Under the pieces are notes generated by a model. The model ran no database searches and was not told the origin of the DNA. It saw nothing but the letters and a program-made list of their open reading frames with translations. Of a stretch of DNA of 64,000 nucleotides, positions 48,120 to 57,355 are shown piece by piece. A program made the position numbers and the translations under genes. Position 1 is the first letter of the stretch. Every line of letters starts with the position of its first letter. The stretch covers positions 806,001 through 870,000 of the forward strand of contig NZ_CP133838.1 in the NCBI RefSeq assembly GCF_031432975.1, in the 5' to 3' direction. The stretch comes from Buttiauxella selenatireducens. Its GTDB lineage: Bacteria > Pseudomonadota > Gammaproteobacteria > Enterobacterales > Enterobacteriaceae.

Positions 48120-49020
48120 GGTTTGATGTTGTTGCGATCAAGGCTTTTAGTGCAGTCGACATCGGTATATTGAGATTGATAGCTTTCGGCGGTATCGGTG
48201 ACATGAACCACTTTTGATAAAGTTTGGCAAAGTCTTTGCTGGTGAGGATCTGACTCATTGAATCGTCGACGACGCGTTTAAACTCGGGATCATCCAATGG
48301 CAAAAGCAGCCCGGCAGGAATCGGTTGGCTAAAAACCTCATTCGATATTTCAAAGTCTTCAGGGTCTGGAGAGAGCGCGATCATTCCTTTAAGCAGCACG
48401 TAACTGGAAATAAGGGCCGGTAATTCGCCCGTTTGTATGCTTTGGAAGGCGGCGTTATTACTATTATCGAGCTCTATATTGAGGTTGAGATCGTTTGTTT
48501 TATTCAGCTGATGCAATTGTTCAACATAAATGGTGCCACTTTTCACTAACACGCTATGGCCTGCTAACTCTTTAATGGTGTTAGTGCTGTTGTTTTTACG
48601 TGTAATAAACCGCGTGCTTGAGAAAAAGAAGGGAAGGGTGAACTCCGCTTGCTGATGACGTAATTCCGAGTAAAAAGCAGGAATGCACATCATGTCCGTG
48701 GCATGGTTTTTAATTAAAACAAACTGTGAGGCCGTGCTGCTTTTGATCCAACGAACGTTAAGATCTTTTATCTTCAGTTTCGTTTTAATGTCATCCACGA
48801 TCTTATTACAAATATCGATGGTATAGCCTGCCGGTTTTTGAGACTCGACATAGGAAAACGGGAAGGCATCATCCTGATAACCGAGGGTAATGGTCTTCGT
48901 TTCGGCGATCCTCTCAAGGGTTTTCTTGCTATGCCCGCCGTGTGCATAGCACGCTGTGGTGCTAAACCCTATCAGCATCACCAGTGAGGTTAATCGATAA
49001 AAGATTGATTTACAGCGCAT
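48088..49020 (-). CDS. Orphan periplasmic solute-binding protein (SBP family 3), second of two
   Basis: 310 residues from the ATG at 49020, which gives a good signal peptide (cleavage near CYAHG). A longer in-frame start at 49110 lies deep in the upstream gene and lacks a signal. It has the family 3 fold (ITLGYQDDAFPFSYVES, AGYTIDICNKIVDDI). The usual ER-V-FS-PY motif is altered to RHQQAEFTLPFFFSS, so its ligand may differ from that of its paralog. It overlaps the GGDEF-EAL gene by 11 nt and the next binding-protein gene by 32 nt, which indicates translational coupling. No transporter genes are near. Confidence 0.87.
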   Translation of the reverse strand: MRCKSIFYRLTSLVMLIGFSTTACYAHGGHSKKTLERIAETKTITLGYQDDAFPFSYVESQKPAGYTIDICNKIVDDIKTKLKIKDLNVRWIKSSTASQFVLIKNHATDMMCIPAFYSELRHQQAEFTLPFFFSSTRFITRKNNSTNTIKELAGHSVLVKSGTIYVEQLHQLNKTNDLNLNIELDNSNNAAFQSIQTGELPALISSYVLLKGMIALSPDPEDFEISNEVFSQPIPAGLLLPLDDPEFKRVVDDSMSQILTSKDFAKLYQKWFMSPIPPKAINLNIPMSTALKALIATTSNHANENEKIIE

Positions 49021-51205
49021 CGCAAACCTCCCCGTCGATAACTTTATTACCAAACGTCGGCTCGAGATCTTTTTCTGGCAACGGTCGGCTGTAATAGTAG
49101 CCCTGGACATTCTGGCAAGAAATACGGCGTAAAATCGAACGTTGTTGCTCGGTCTCTACCCCTTCTGCTGTCACGCTCATGCCATATTTCCTGGCAAATT
49201 GAATCAGCATCACCACCAGATATTGGCTGGCACTCTCTTGCTCCAGTTTCATAATCAGCGTGCGGGCAATTTTAATGCGCGTAAACGGATAAATAAGCAG
49301 GTAATCCAGCGCCGCATATCCGGTGCCAAGATCATCCATGGCAATAGAAATACCCATTTCATGTATTTTCTTGAATACCGGTAGCGCAATTGACTGTTCG
49401 AGTTTTTCCGATTCAGTCACTTCAATTTCCAGACGATTTGCTCCCAGACCGCTTTGCTTCAGAGCATCAACAATAATATCAATCAAACCTGAGCTATGTA
49501 ATTGATAAGCCGAAATGTTAACCGCAACTTTAATTGATTCTGGCCACTTAGCGGCGGCTCTACAGGATTCGCGGATAATCCACTCACCCAGACGGATAAT
49601 CAGGCCTGACTCTTCGGCAATATTAATAAAGTAGTCAGGATAAATAAGGCCCTTGGTCGGATGGTTCCAGCGGATCAGCGATTCATAACCACAAACCGTT
49701 TCACTTTCCAGATCGATAATCGGCTGGTAGTGCAGCACGAACTCATTGTTATCAATGCCGTTGATGATTTCCTGATTCACAAACACGCTGTTGGTGTGCT
49801 TCATCATCATGCCATCTTCAAAGAAGTGGTAGCAGCCACGTCCGCTATGTTTTGAGGCATACAAGGCGAGGTCGGCGTTAATCATCAGCGTCGTCGCACT
49901 CATCCCCTGAGACGGGGCGGTGACAATTCCGACGCTACAACTAATGGCAAAGGAGTTGGTGCCGTAGGTAAATGGAATACTCAATGCGCGTACAATTTTT
50001 TGCGACAGCGCCCCGGCTTCCTGGCAATTGTCTGACTTCACGTACTGCAAAATGGCAAATTCATCACCGCCTAAGCGCGCGGCAAAATCCATAGGGCCTA
50101 ACAGCAGGGACAGGCGCTGCGCAACGCCGATAAGGACTTCATCCCCGGCAGAGTGGCCGAAGGTGTCATTCACCGGTTTAAAGTTATCGAGGTCAATCAG
50201 CAGCAGATTGAATAACTGCCCGTTCTGACTCATTTCACGGATACATTTATCCAGCGCCTGACTAAAGGAAGCGCGGTTCGGGAAGCCCGTCAGCGAGTCA
50301 TGGTGCGCCATGTATTCCATTTTTTGCGACATATCCTGCATGCGTTGCAGGTAATCACGTTCCACCATCGCAATACGGAGTTTTTCAATGGCTGCCGCTA
50401 ATCTGCCGATCTCGTCATCTTGATCTAAATAAGGGGTAATGTGATCGGTCTGCTCATGAGCAATGCGCGTCAAAGAGTTAATCAGCAGCGGGACGGGGCG
50501 GAAAAGTCGACGCATAAACAAGGTCACCAGTGCCAACGTCCCCAGTAAAATCAGCGCCAGGATAACCAGGGTTTTCTTCAGCATTGCGTCATAAGCCGCA
50601 TACAGCTGGCTTTTATTGCCAATGCTGCTGACCAAACTGCCCAGGATTTCGCCGGAAGGCGTGAGAATTGGGACGGCGCTGATAAAGCACTCTTTGCCAT
50701 CAATGGAAGCAAAACCGATGTAGTCATTCGCCAGGACATCGGTGGCTCGGTGTCCTTTGAAGGTGATCTTCGCTTCCTGGGATTCGGAGCTGTTGCTAAT
50801 GCCCTGGAAGCCGACTTCAGGCGTATAAAGGAAAAGCCAGGTCGGGTTACGGGTTTGTACCGAAGCCAGCGCCAGCACATCGACAGGGTTATAACCTGTT
50901 TGAATGACGGAATCTGCATCACCCAATTTGTGTTCAGAAACAATCCGCGTAATTTGCCCGGTTGAACTGGTTCCTACTGCGACATTGGTATAAACGTTAC
51001 GCACGATGTACGTCATTATTTGAGCATTCGCTTCAGCCTGGTGGACCCATTGCTGGTAAGAGAAGCTGTCAATCAGCCCCCAACCGGCACAGGCGCCTGC
51101 ACCAAACGCAATAAGGATACCCACCAGCAAAAATTGGGTAATTTTCCCTGCAATAGAATGGTGCCAACCTTTTACGCTTTTCAGCGACAAAAAACTTTTA
51201 GCCAC
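49010..51205 (-). CDS. Membrane GGDEF-EAL protein with periplasmic sensor domain
   Basis: 731 residues from a GTG at 51205. A membrane helix (about 22-45), a periplasmic Cache-like domain (about 46-207), a second helix (about 211-232), HAMP (about 233-287), GGDEF (about 300-460) and EAL (about 478-725). Both catalytic motifs look usable: ARLGGDEF (379-383) and ESL (508-510), with NIS, DDLGTGYA and EGVE. No RxxD inhibitory site precedes GGDEF. It is the first gene of the operon that continues with two binding proteins, lapG and lapD. It may therefore be the dedicated c-di-GMP source or sink for LapD, tuned by the binding proteins (inference). Confidence 0.92.
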   Translation of the reverse strand: MAKSFLSLKSVKGWHHSIAGKITQFLLVGILIAFGAGACAGWGLIDSFSYQQWVHQAEANAQIMTYIVRNVYTNVAVGTSSTGQITRIVSEHKLGDADSVIQTGYNPVDVLALASVQTRNPTWLFLYTPEVGFQGISNSSESQEAKITFKGHRATDVLANDYIGFASIDGKECFISAVPILTPSGEILGSLVSSIGNKSQLYAAYDAMLKKTLVILALILLGTLALVTLFMRRLFRPVPLLINSLTRIAHEQTDHITPYLDQDDEIGRLAAAIEKLRIAMVERDYLQRMQDMSQKMEYMAHHDSLTGFPNRASFSQALDKCIREMSQNGQLFNLLLIDLDNFKPVNDTFGHSAGDEVLIGVAQRLSLLLGPMDFAARLGGDEFAILQYVKSDNCQEAGALSQKIVRALSIPFTYGTNSFAISCSVGIVTAPSQGMSATTLMINADLALYASKHSGRGCYHFFEDGMMMKHTNSVFVNQEIINGIDNNEFVLHYQPIIDLESETVCGYESLIRWNHPTKGLIYPDYFINIAEESGLIIRLGEWIIRESCRAAAKWPESIKVAVNISAYQLHSSGLIDIIVDALKQSGLGANRLEIEVTESEKLEQSIALPVFKKIHEMGISIAMDDLGTGYAALDYLLIYPFTRIKIARTLIMKLEQESASQYLVVMLIQFARKYGMSVTAEGVETEQQRSILRRISCQNVQGYYYSRPLPEKDLEPTFGNKVIDGEVCDAL

Positions 51206-51963
51206 AGATTGTCATTTTCCTGGAATTGAGAAAAACTTATGAATGAAGCTTATGGAATTAACTCATTACTATTTATTGTCTGGCTGTTGCTTTTATGTGA
51301 GTTTTTTATGAAGAGAGTCAGACGTCGCGTCAACAATAATGAACCGTTATGTTACATAATTGCTGATTGAATAAATAAAGGTAAAAACACGCGGCGGGAC
51401 TATAGATAACGGAGGGGGGCAAGTCAATCATAAAGTATGTATATTAAACGCTAATTGTAGTGTTGATTGATTCTCTTTAGTGTTGCCATTAAATAAACAT
51501 GATAAGCACGATGTGTCTTTGTCCTTCAATAATCAAAATAAAAGAATGGTTGGTTATTGGTTGTCTTGATTATTTCTTTGTTTTTCAGTGTATTGTATTT
51601 TAATTTGGCATGGGTTTATTATAAAAATCACGCGGTGAAAATGTCCATTTTTACCTATAAGTGGCTGTTCTTTTTTGAGCGGAAACTGCATACAATTAAA
51701 AATGATTAAACAATGACTGTGGTTTTTACTCGTTATCAGGTCACCATAAAATATTAAAAATAACCAATGATGATTGTTAATGATTTGTTTGTGCTCAGGC
51801 TAATGTAAAAGTATGAGTGTCCACTTTGTTTTTATCGTGGATGTTAATTTATTACGGTATTTGTTTTATTTAATTATGTCATCTGCAAGATTTTATCCAA
51901 CAAGAAATACACTCTCCACATCACATAAATAGCACACTGAAGCATACAAAACGGGTTAAATTC
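51206..51963. other. Large AT-rich divergent intergenic region
   Basis: 758 bp between the divergent lap-control operon and the EAL-chemosensory operon, very AT-rich. It must hold both promoters. A 9-bp inverted repeat (AATAATCAA at 51528-51536, TTGATTATT at 51566-51574) is the only structure I noted. I see no convincing gene. Its size and composition suggest complex control, possibly by H-NS. Confidence 0.5.
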
Positions 51964-54156
51964 TTGGACTCTATAGCGAGCGATAGTACAGCGCATACCA
52001 ATAAACGGTGGGGTTTACCGTTAATTCTCCCTTGCCTGCTTTACGCACTAGCGCAGCTGCTCAGCAGCCATATTATTGCCGATGGGCGAGTTCTGGTGGT
52101 CTATGACCTGGAATTAGCCGCCCTCTCCGCGGTGTTGGTGCTGTTCGGCTATCGGGCCATCCCCGGCCTGATTCTACTCATTGTTTGCTCTGTGTTATTC
52201 CGCCCACTCACTCACACCCGGGAACTGCTCGTCTATCTGGCCGCAGCGCTGATTAGCCACGCAATCTATGCCAAAAGCACCGGTTGGCGTAGCCCATCAA
52301 GCTTTGGTTGCATAAAGCTGACCACCCAAAGAATCATCTGGCTGTGTTTGTGTAATGCGTTGCTCTATACCGCTTTCAGGGAAGTGATTTTCCTGGTTAC
52401 CCGGACGCATCTTTATCCAGGGATGGTGTTTGAACATGTTTTTAACGCGCAGACGCTGGTCAGAATCCAGGGCGTGATGAACGGTTGTGTCACGGGCATT
52501 CCCTTGTTTTATACCGTGTTAAGGGTTATCTGCAGCCCGAAATATGCAGCGGTGTGCCTGAAGTCTATCGCGGCGCAGTTTTCTGAAAACGTAGGTTACA
52601 CCCGTTTTCTTGCCTGGGCCGCATCGCTGCTTATTTTAATGGTTTGTCTCAACATGCCATTAAAAAATAACGTCTTTTTTACTTTCTACAGCCTGATTCT
52701 TATCTTCCCGTTGATGCTCTGGAGCGCGGTTCGTATCGGCTATATCTTCACCGTCCCGTTCTGGACGGTGATGCTTATCGTGTTGGGCAAGAATAACGAA
52801 AACTATATCACCCTGAACGATGATTACATGCTGCACCAGGTACTGGTTTCTACGGCTATTTTTGTCTTTACGCTGACCATCGTCATCATGGGCGTATTGT
52901 CCAGATTCAATAAGTTACGTTTTGAGCAGCTGTTGGATATGGGGTTAACTGACCCGATGACCAACATGCCGAACCTTCGCGCGTTGAAGGCGGATATCAA
53001 AGCGTCGCCACACTCCACGGTTTGCCTGATTCAGGTGCCAGAAATGGAGCTGTTCTCACGCCGTTACGGTTTGCACTTTCGGGCGAGATACCAAAAAAAG
53101 CTTGCCGAATTTCTGCGTAACCAACTGAAGGGCGAAGAAAAAATTTATTACCACGCGGGTTATGGTCTGCTGCTTAAACTCAACGAACCGAGTTGGGGAA
53201 GACTCAGCCTGCTGTATAAATCAGCCAATACTTTTCGTTATTCACATAACAATCAGCAGCTTGGTTTTCGCAGTGGGCTCGGTTATTGCCGGGCAACGCA
53301 GTTCTGTAATGACGTTTACAGCCTGACCGGTAAGCTGGGAATTGTGTCGGGACTGTCGCTGGTTAATGGCAAACCTGAAAACCTCGAAGCGCAGTCCAGC
53401 CGCATTCTGGAAAGCTATATCGTGGGGCGAACGGACATTCGCACGGTGCTTCAGAAGACACTGGATAACGATGCATTCGTGTTAATGGCGCAACCCATTG
53501 TCAGCACGCGTGGGGAAGAGCGCTATCACGAGATCCTGCTGCGTATGCTGGATGAAGAAGGGCGCTTTATTCCGCCGGACAGGTTTTTGCCTGTGGCGAC
53601 CGAAGCAGGACTGGCACCGGACATCGATTTTTGGGTGATCAGAAACACGTTAAAAACCATGCAGCAGCACCCGGATCGCTGCTTCTCCATTAACCTGGCC
53701 CCGGTCACGGTGTGTCGTGCCAGTTTTGTTCACGACGTTCAGTTACTGCTAACCCAGTTTGGCGTCGATCCGCATCGGATCATCTTTGAGATAACCGAAG
53801 CTGACGCGCTATCCGATACCGAACAGTCGCAGAACACGGTGCGCGCGCTCAAAAGCCTCGGCTGTCGGGTGGCGATTGACGACTTTGGCACCGGCTTCTC
53901 CAGCCATGCCCGATTACGCGATGTCAGTGCAGATATTTTGAAAATAGACGGTTCGTTTATTCGTGAAATTACCGAGAGTGAAGTCAGCCACTACATTGTT
54001 GAGTCTTTTTGCCATGTGGCAAAAATGAAAAATATGCAGGTGGTGGCTGAGTATGTTGAAAATGAAAATATTCAACGTTGCCTGGAAAGAATGAACGTGG
54101 ATTGGCTTCAGGGTTATCACATTGGTAAGCCTGTACCCTTGCTCTCACTAACATGA
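51964..54156 (+). CDS. Membrane c-di-GMP phosphodiesterase, second PdeF-like paralog
   Basis: 730 residues from a TTG at 51964. It is collinear with the 738-residue protein at 18222-20438: a multi-helix membrane sensor (RWGLPLILPCLLYALAQ against WWALPLVLPFLLYPITQ), a degenerate GGDEF domain (HAGYGLLL at the motif), then EAL with EILLRM (Glu523), NLAP, DDFGTGF (639-645) and EYVE. It should hydrolyse c-di-GMP. The chemoreceptor gene starts 45 nt downstream on the same strand, so it probably opens the chemosensory operon and may act as its phosphodiesterase arm. Confidence 0.87.
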   Translation: MDSIASDSTAHTNKRWGLPLILPCLLYALAQLLSSHIIADGRVLVVYDLELAALSAVLVLFGYRAIPGLILLIVCSVLFRPLTHTRELLVYLAAALISHAIYAKSTGWRSPSSFGCIKLTTQRIIWLCLCNALLYTAFREVIFLVTRTHLYPGMVFEHVFNAQTLVRIQGVMNGCVTGIPLFYTVLRVICSPKYAAVCLKSIAAQFSENVGYTRFLAWAASLLILMVCLNMPLKNNVFFTFYSLILIFPLMLWSAVRIGYIFTVPFWTVMLIVLGKNNENYITLNDDYMLHQVLVSTAIFVFTLTIVIMGVLSRFNKLRFEQLLDMGLTDPMTNMPNLRALKADIKASPHSTVCLIQVPEMELFSRRYGLHFRARYQKKLAEFLRNQLKGEEKIYYHAGYGLLLKLNEPSWGRLSLLYKSANTFRYSHNNQQLGFRSGLGYCRATQFCNDVYSLTGKLGIVSGLSLVNGKPENLEAQSSRILESYIVGRTDIRTVLQKTLDNDAFVLMAQPIVSTRGEERYHEILLRMLDEEGRFIPPDRFLPVATEAGLAPDIDFWVIRNTLKTMQQHPDRCFSINLAPVTVCRASFVHDVQLLLTQFGVDPHRIIFEITEADALSDTEQSQNTVRALKSLGCRVAIDDFGTGFSSHARLRDVSADILKIDGSFIREITESEVSHYIVESFCHVAKMKNMQVVAEYVENENIQRCLERMNVDWLQGYHIGKPVPLLSLT

Positions 54157-54201
54157 AAGCAATAGCAGAAACTTCTTACATCAACATAAAACTGGAAACC
54201 C

Positions 54202-56301
54202 ATGAGTAACTTTTTTAAATTCAATCGCCATGGCGAAGTTGAATATTCAAATAATGCGGATCGTGGTCTGAAAGCATGGTTGCGTACGTTTCATGTTGGT
54301 GTCGCCATGAAGCTGGGGCTGGTGCTGGTATTTTTTATTTCAATACTGTTGATCGGCGCATCTTTTATACTTTCTTCTTATTTATCCACGCAGTTGCAAA
54401 ACAATGCGTTGGAATCCATTGCGGCCAATACGCGCATCTTCCACAACGATATCAACACCGAATATAAAAGGTTGATGGGCGACGCTGAACGTTATAGCAA
54501 CATTTATATTAACAATTATCAGAACGTCAGTTCCAAACCGCTACGCACTATGGATGCAGAAGAATTAAAAGCGTTATTAAGTGATGGGCATACCAATACT
54601 AAATTTAGCGAATTAACCACCATTTTCACCTCAACATTTGTACGCCAGGGCGAGGAGTTTGTTCGCGTCAACACGTCCTTGCAGGGCAGTGAAGGCAGAA
54701 TGGCGACATCAACAGTCTTGAGCCATGACAATCCCGCGATGGCCGAACTGATAAAAAATAAACCTTATTCGGGTGTCGTCGTGTTGTATGGCAAACAATT
54801 TATAAGCCACTACGAACCTATTGCAGATAAATATGGTCAGGTCGTGGGTGCGGTAGCGATCGGTTTTGATGTCAAACTCGCTTTGCAACCCGTGATTAAA
54901 CAACTGCTGGCTGTTCATATTGGCGATGATGGCTTTGCATTTGTATTAGATGCTGGGTTCATGCCAGGGATGATGATTGCGCACCCGACATTGGCTAATC
55001 AGCAGGTGCAAAATATTACCGATGCCCATGGCTTTAAATATTTTGGCGATATGCTGGCGCGTAAAGCGGGAACCATTTATTACGATACGGTAAATACCTA
55101 TGGCGCGGCACCGCGTAAAAAACTCACGGTATTTGAGCACATTGACGGCATCAACTGGATAATTGGTACCACGTGTTATGTCGATGATGTCGCCAGAAGT
55201 AGCATTCTTGTTCGTAATGCGCTGTTGGTTTTCAGTGTGATATTGATGCCAATTATTCTGCTGTTAATTGCGATCGCTAGTCGTTTCCTGATTTCAGACC
55301 GTCTAAATAACGTGCTTAAAATTTCGCAATCTATTGCTCAGGGCGATCTCACGGCGGATATTCACGTTGACCATAATGATGAAATTGGTGACCTGCTTCT
55401 CGCCAATGAAAAGATGCGATATTCATTGCATTCGCTGGTTGGAGATGTGGTTTCCCACGCGAAACATGTGCATAAGGCGGCTTTAAAAATTACCGAAGCG
55501 GTCGACGGTCAGGCCTCTACCAGCGTGCAAACATCATCCTCGGTGGCTGAAATTACGTCGACCATGGAAGAGCTTTCCGCCTCTTCAACGCAGATTGCAG
55601 AACATTCTCGTGCGGTAGTAGATATCGCCAATGTCACGCTTGATGACTGTAACAACGGTTCTGAGTCGATGGCCGAGTTACTCAATCGCATGGCGGATAT
55701 CGACAGCGATAACCAGCAAAGCATGCATGAGATCATGAAGCTCGGTAATAAGTCTAAAGAAATCAGCCGTGTAATGGTCATTATCAATAGCGTTGCGGAT
55801 CAAACTAAACTCATCGCGTTCAATGCGGCACTTGAGGCTTCCAGCGCCGGTGAATCAGGTAAGCGCTTCTCCGTGGTTGCAGCAGAAATTCGCCGTCTGG
55901 CTGATTCGGTGACTGAATCGACTTATGAGATTGAGAATAAAATCAGCGAAATTCAGAACGCTATTAATCGACTGGTTCTCAATGCGGAAAAAGGCAGTAA
56001 CAGCATCAAAGCAGGTACGACAGCCTGTAAAATTAGTGCCGATCGTTTACACGATATTGTGGCTCATGCAGGGCAAACCTCTACGGCTGCGATGCAAATC
56101 TCTCTGTCGACCCAGCAGCAGAAAACCGCAAGCAATCAAGTTGTTATGGCGCTTCGCGAAATCGTGGTTGCCAGTAATTATACCTCGCAATCCATTAATG
56201 ACATTCTGTCTATCAGCCAGGATATGACTCAGCTTTCCCAGGAGCTGAACCAGGCTTCTCAGTCATTCAAGTTGACGGATAATCCTGATGAACAGGCCTA
56301 A
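54202..56301 (+). CDS. Methyl-accepting chemotaxis protein (WspA-like input)
   Basis: 699 residues. A membrane helix (about 35-58), a long periplasmic Cache region (about 60-330), a second helix (about 334-356), HAMP, and a cytoplasmic signalling domain. The hairpin tip VADQTKLIAFNAALEASSAG (near residue 530) and GKRFSVVAAEIRRLAD are conserved. No NWETF-type CheR tether is at the C-terminus (QSFKLTDNPDEQA), so adaptation relies on direct contact or on the TPR of CheR. It overlaps cheB by 14 nt. With the cyclase output downstream it is the likely surface or ligand sensor. Confidence 0.93.
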   Translation: MSNFFKFNRHGEVEYSNNADRGLKAWLRTFHVGVAMKLGLVLVFFISILLIGASFILSSYLSTQLQNNALESIAANTRIFHNDINTEYKRLMGDAERYSNIYINNYQNVSSKPLRTMDAEELKALLSDGHTNTKFSELTTIFTSTFVRQGEEFVRVNTSLQGSEGRMATSTVLSHDNPAMAELIKNKPYSGVVVLYGKQFISHYEPIADKYGQVVGAVAIGFDVKLALQPVIKQLLAVHIGDDGFAFVLDAGFMPGMMIAHPTLANQQVQNITDAHGFKYFGDMLARKAGTIYYDTVNTYGAAPRKKLTVFEHIDGINWIIGTTCYVDDVARSSILVRNALLVFSVILMPIILLLIAIASRFLISDRLNNVLKISQSIAQGDLTADIHVDHNDEIGDLLLANEKMRYSLHSLVGDVVSHAKHVHKAALKITEAVDGQASTSVQTSSSVAEITSTMEELSASSTQIAEHSRAVVDIANVTLDDCNNGSESMAELLNRMADIDSDNQQSMHEIMKLGNKSKEISRVMVIINSVADQTKLIAFNAALEASSAGESGKRFSVVAAEIRRLADSVTESTYEIENKISEIQNAINRLVLNAEKGSNSIKAGTTACKISADRLHDIVAHAGQTSTAAMQISLSTQQQKTASNQVVMALREIVVASNYTSQSINDILSISQDMTQLSQELNQASQSFKLTDNPDEQA

Positions 56302-57355
56302 AATTCGTGTGCTGATTGTCAATCATGGCAACTCGTCGCTGGATGAATTGATCCTGCAACTTGAGAACAATAAAAATATTGAAGTTGTCGGGCTGGCGCT
56401 ACATCGCGAATTGGCGGTGAGCTTGATCCAAAAGATGGCTCCGGATCTGCTGATTTTGGCTCTCGGTGAACCCGATCGTCGTCACGTTGACACCATTGAA
56501 ACGATTATGGCGACCTGTGCTATCCCCATTCTGGTGATGCGCTATTTCCCCGATTCACAGTGGGATATGGAGTTTATTGCGCATGGCGCACTCGCGGTGG
56601 TTCCTAATCAGGGAGCATCGGCAAATGCTGTCAGGGACTTACATCGGCAGGTTGAAATTTTGGTCGGTGTTAAAGTGATTCGCCATATCCAGGGATTGCG
56701 GAACACGTTAACCGCGTCATCAAGGATTTTGCCTGTTTCCGAAAATGCCGTAGCCCTCGATCGTGAGTGGCCCTACGTTCTGGCGATCGCCTGTTCAACG
56801 GGCGGGCCGCAGGCACTGAGCAAACTACTGCAGGCGCTGCCTGCGGTTTTCCCTTGTCCGATTCTTATCGCCCAGCATATTGCAGACGGCTTTGCGAAGA
56901 GCATGGTGCAGTGGCTGGACCGTATCACCGAACTTGACGTGCGCCTTGCCCAGGAGAATGACATTTTGACGGCAGGGCGCGTGTATGTCCTGCCGCCGGA
57001 GCACCATCTGGTCGTGAAAAAACACCATCGGTTAGCTGCCATTCCTCGCCAGGAAAGCGATGTCTATCACCCGAGCTGTAACTTGCTGCTGGAGTCGGTG
57101 GCGGAAGTGTATGGCGAAAAATCGGTTGGACTCATCATGACCGGCATGGGCAGCGACGGGTGCCGTGGCATCGATGCCATCTTTCAAAAAGGTGGCAGAA
57201 CGTTCGCTCAGGATGAAGCCACGTCTGTGGTGTTCGGCATGAATAAATTTGCCATCGATAAAAACGTCATCCACAAAACTCTGCCGCTGGACAAGCTGGC
57301 GGGCGCATTGCTGGCGATGGCTCATTACGGGAAATTCGAGGGCAAATTGCCATGA
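56288..57355 (+). CDS. cheB: CheB methylesterase with degenerate receiver domain (WspF-like)
   Basis: 355 residues. The C-terminal methylesterase domain is intact: Ser170 (IACSTGGPQ), His197 (IAQHIADGF) and Asp290 (GMGSDGCRG). The N-terminal receiver-like domain lacks phosphorylation chemistry: the phospho-acceptor position reads Ala58 (PDLLILALGEP) and the acidic pair is replaced by NHG near residue 12. It should demethylate or deamidate the chemoreceptor, but phospho-activation by the CheA-type kinase is not expected. It overlaps the receptor gene by 14 nt and cheR by 4 nt. Confidence 0.93.
   Translation: MNRPKIRVLIVNHGNSSLDELILQLENNKNIEVVGLALHRELAVSLIQKMAPDLLILALGEPDRRHVDTIETIMATCAIPILVMRYFPDSQWDMEFIAHGALAVVPNQGASANAVRDLHRQVEILVGVKVIRHIQGLRNTLTASSRILPVSENAVALDREWPYVLAIACSTGGPQALSKLLQALPAVFPCPILIAQHIADGFAKSMVQWLDRITELDVRLAQENDILTAGRVYVLPPEHHLVVKKHHRLAAIPRQESDVYHPSCNLLLESVAEVYGEKSVGLIMTGMGSDGCRGIDAIFQKGGRTFAQDEATSVVFGMNKFAIDKNVIHKTLPLDKLAGALLAMAHYGKFEGKLP

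Noticed and set aside
51813-51932. 39-codon frame upstream of the second EAL gene
   Set aside because: Weak ribosome binding site, no hydrophobic or motif pattern, and it lies in AT-rich promoter DNA.
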